64,000 nucleotides of DNA from Beaufortia kweichowensis (taxonomy: Eukaryota > Chordata > Actinopteri > Cypriniformes > Gastromyzontidae). The notes beneath the pieces are model-generated. The model was not told the origin of the DNA. It ran no database searches and saw nothing but the letters and a program-made list of their open reading frames with translations. The stretch spans positions 13,001,561 through 13,065,560 of the forward strand of contig CM032813.1 of the NCBI GenBank assembly GCA_019155185.1. The letters run 5' to 3'. Both the position numbers and the translations under genes were made by a program. This document shows positions 63,397 through 64,000 of the stretch, piece after piece. Within the stretch, counting starts at the first letter, position 1. Each line of letters begins with the position of its first letter.

Positions 63397-64000
63397 CTGC
63401 AAGAGTAAGAGTGATTATATTACATATACATGTATATATATATATATACACTTAATTTTAGTTCTTTTTGTATTAATTTTAACATTACAAATGTGTCAGT
63501 AAAAATAAACGTCTTGCAATATTTAAATTGGTAACACATTTTCTCAAACAAATGTTTCTCAGTGTCTGGGGATTTGACAGGCAAAATATGTTTTTCTAAA
63601 ATATATTTAAGCCCCCCTAAAAATTGGCCCCAATTACAGACATTTCAGTAGACTGTATTATTTTCTTTAAAATCTGTGAAATTTTAAAGTCTAGTGTATA
63701 AATATTGATATCCAGATGATGAAGGGTCTTTGCTGAACATAATAATATCAATGTTTCAATTATTCAATTTTTTAATTTTTTTATGATGAAAAAACAATAT
63801 TATAAATGTGACAATACGGATGCGATGCCTTGGAAGTATACACTGAATCTGTTACAATCAAGTTACAAAAGGAAAATGTGACATGTTCATCACATTTATA
63901 TAAAACACTGCACAGTTGGACATTTTTGCCTAAGCAAAGTAGCATAAACCTCTAAAATGTTATGAAGGTTTATAAACTGATGAGGCAAAACAATGCTCTA
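63397..64000. other. FAIM2 upstream intron (partial)
   Basis: 604 bp of AT-rich intron with a (TA)n run at about 63428-63450. The N-terminal exons were looked for on the minus strand and not found here. Confidence 0.65.

Overview
The window is vertebrate nuclear DNA from a teleost, most likely a cyprinid-type fish. The evidence is short exons separated by large AT-rich introns with GT/AG borders, three genes that read clearly as vertebrate orthologues, and a dense load of fish-type repeats (Ty3/gypsy chromovirus, hAT, PIF/Harbinger, Tc1 remnants, tRNA-derived SINEs, fold-back MITEs). The species cannot be fixed from sequence alone.

Layout. (1) 647-34750, minus strand: the first nine coding exons of an LRP1 orthologue (low-density lipoprotein receptor-related protein 1). 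They encode the signal peptide, two LDL-receptor class A modules, two EGF modules and the start of the first YWTD beta-propeller, about 481 codons. The other roughly 4,000 residues of this giant receptor lie beyond the left edge. Exon 1 (34654-34750) is 8.7 kb from exon 2 and its reading phase joins perfectly. (2) 34751-45515: the divergent intergenic region between LRP1 and RBMS2. It holds a candidate promoter cluster, a Tc1-like remnant, a 105-bp tandem duplication, a SINE split by a solo LTR, and decayed PIF/Harbinger sequence. (3) 45516-56089, plus strand: a complete 13-exon RBMS2 orthologue (two-RRM single-stranded nucleic-acid-binding protein) with a CpG-rich start and a probable 3' UTR of about 3 kb. 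Exon 10 lacks one base and shifts the frame in this assembly. (4) 60715-63396, minus strand: the last nine coding exons of a FAIM2/lifeguard-2-like BAX-inhibitor-family membrane protein, tail-to-tail with RBMS2. Its N-terminal exons lie beyond the right edge. One exon border there also appears to lack a base.

Mobile DNA is concentrated in the LRP1 introns. A 4.27-kb LTR retrotransposon (9314-13585, target duplication CTAAG) sits in intron 3. A solo LTR (21072-21339), a LINE 3' fragment and a hAT element with an internal tRNA-like segment (22670-23305) sit in intron 2. A second hAT-like element (52842-53526) and an unrecognised coding-like fragment (53705-54065) sit in RBMS2 intron 7.

LRP1, RBMS2 and FAIM2 all map to human 12q13, so the window is a conserved synteny block rather than a functional operon-like unit. 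I do not see a previously undescribed system. The most notable signals are the single-base losses at short homopolymers in two otherwise intact genes, the mismatched ends of the two gypsy LTRs, and the unidentified coding-like fragment.
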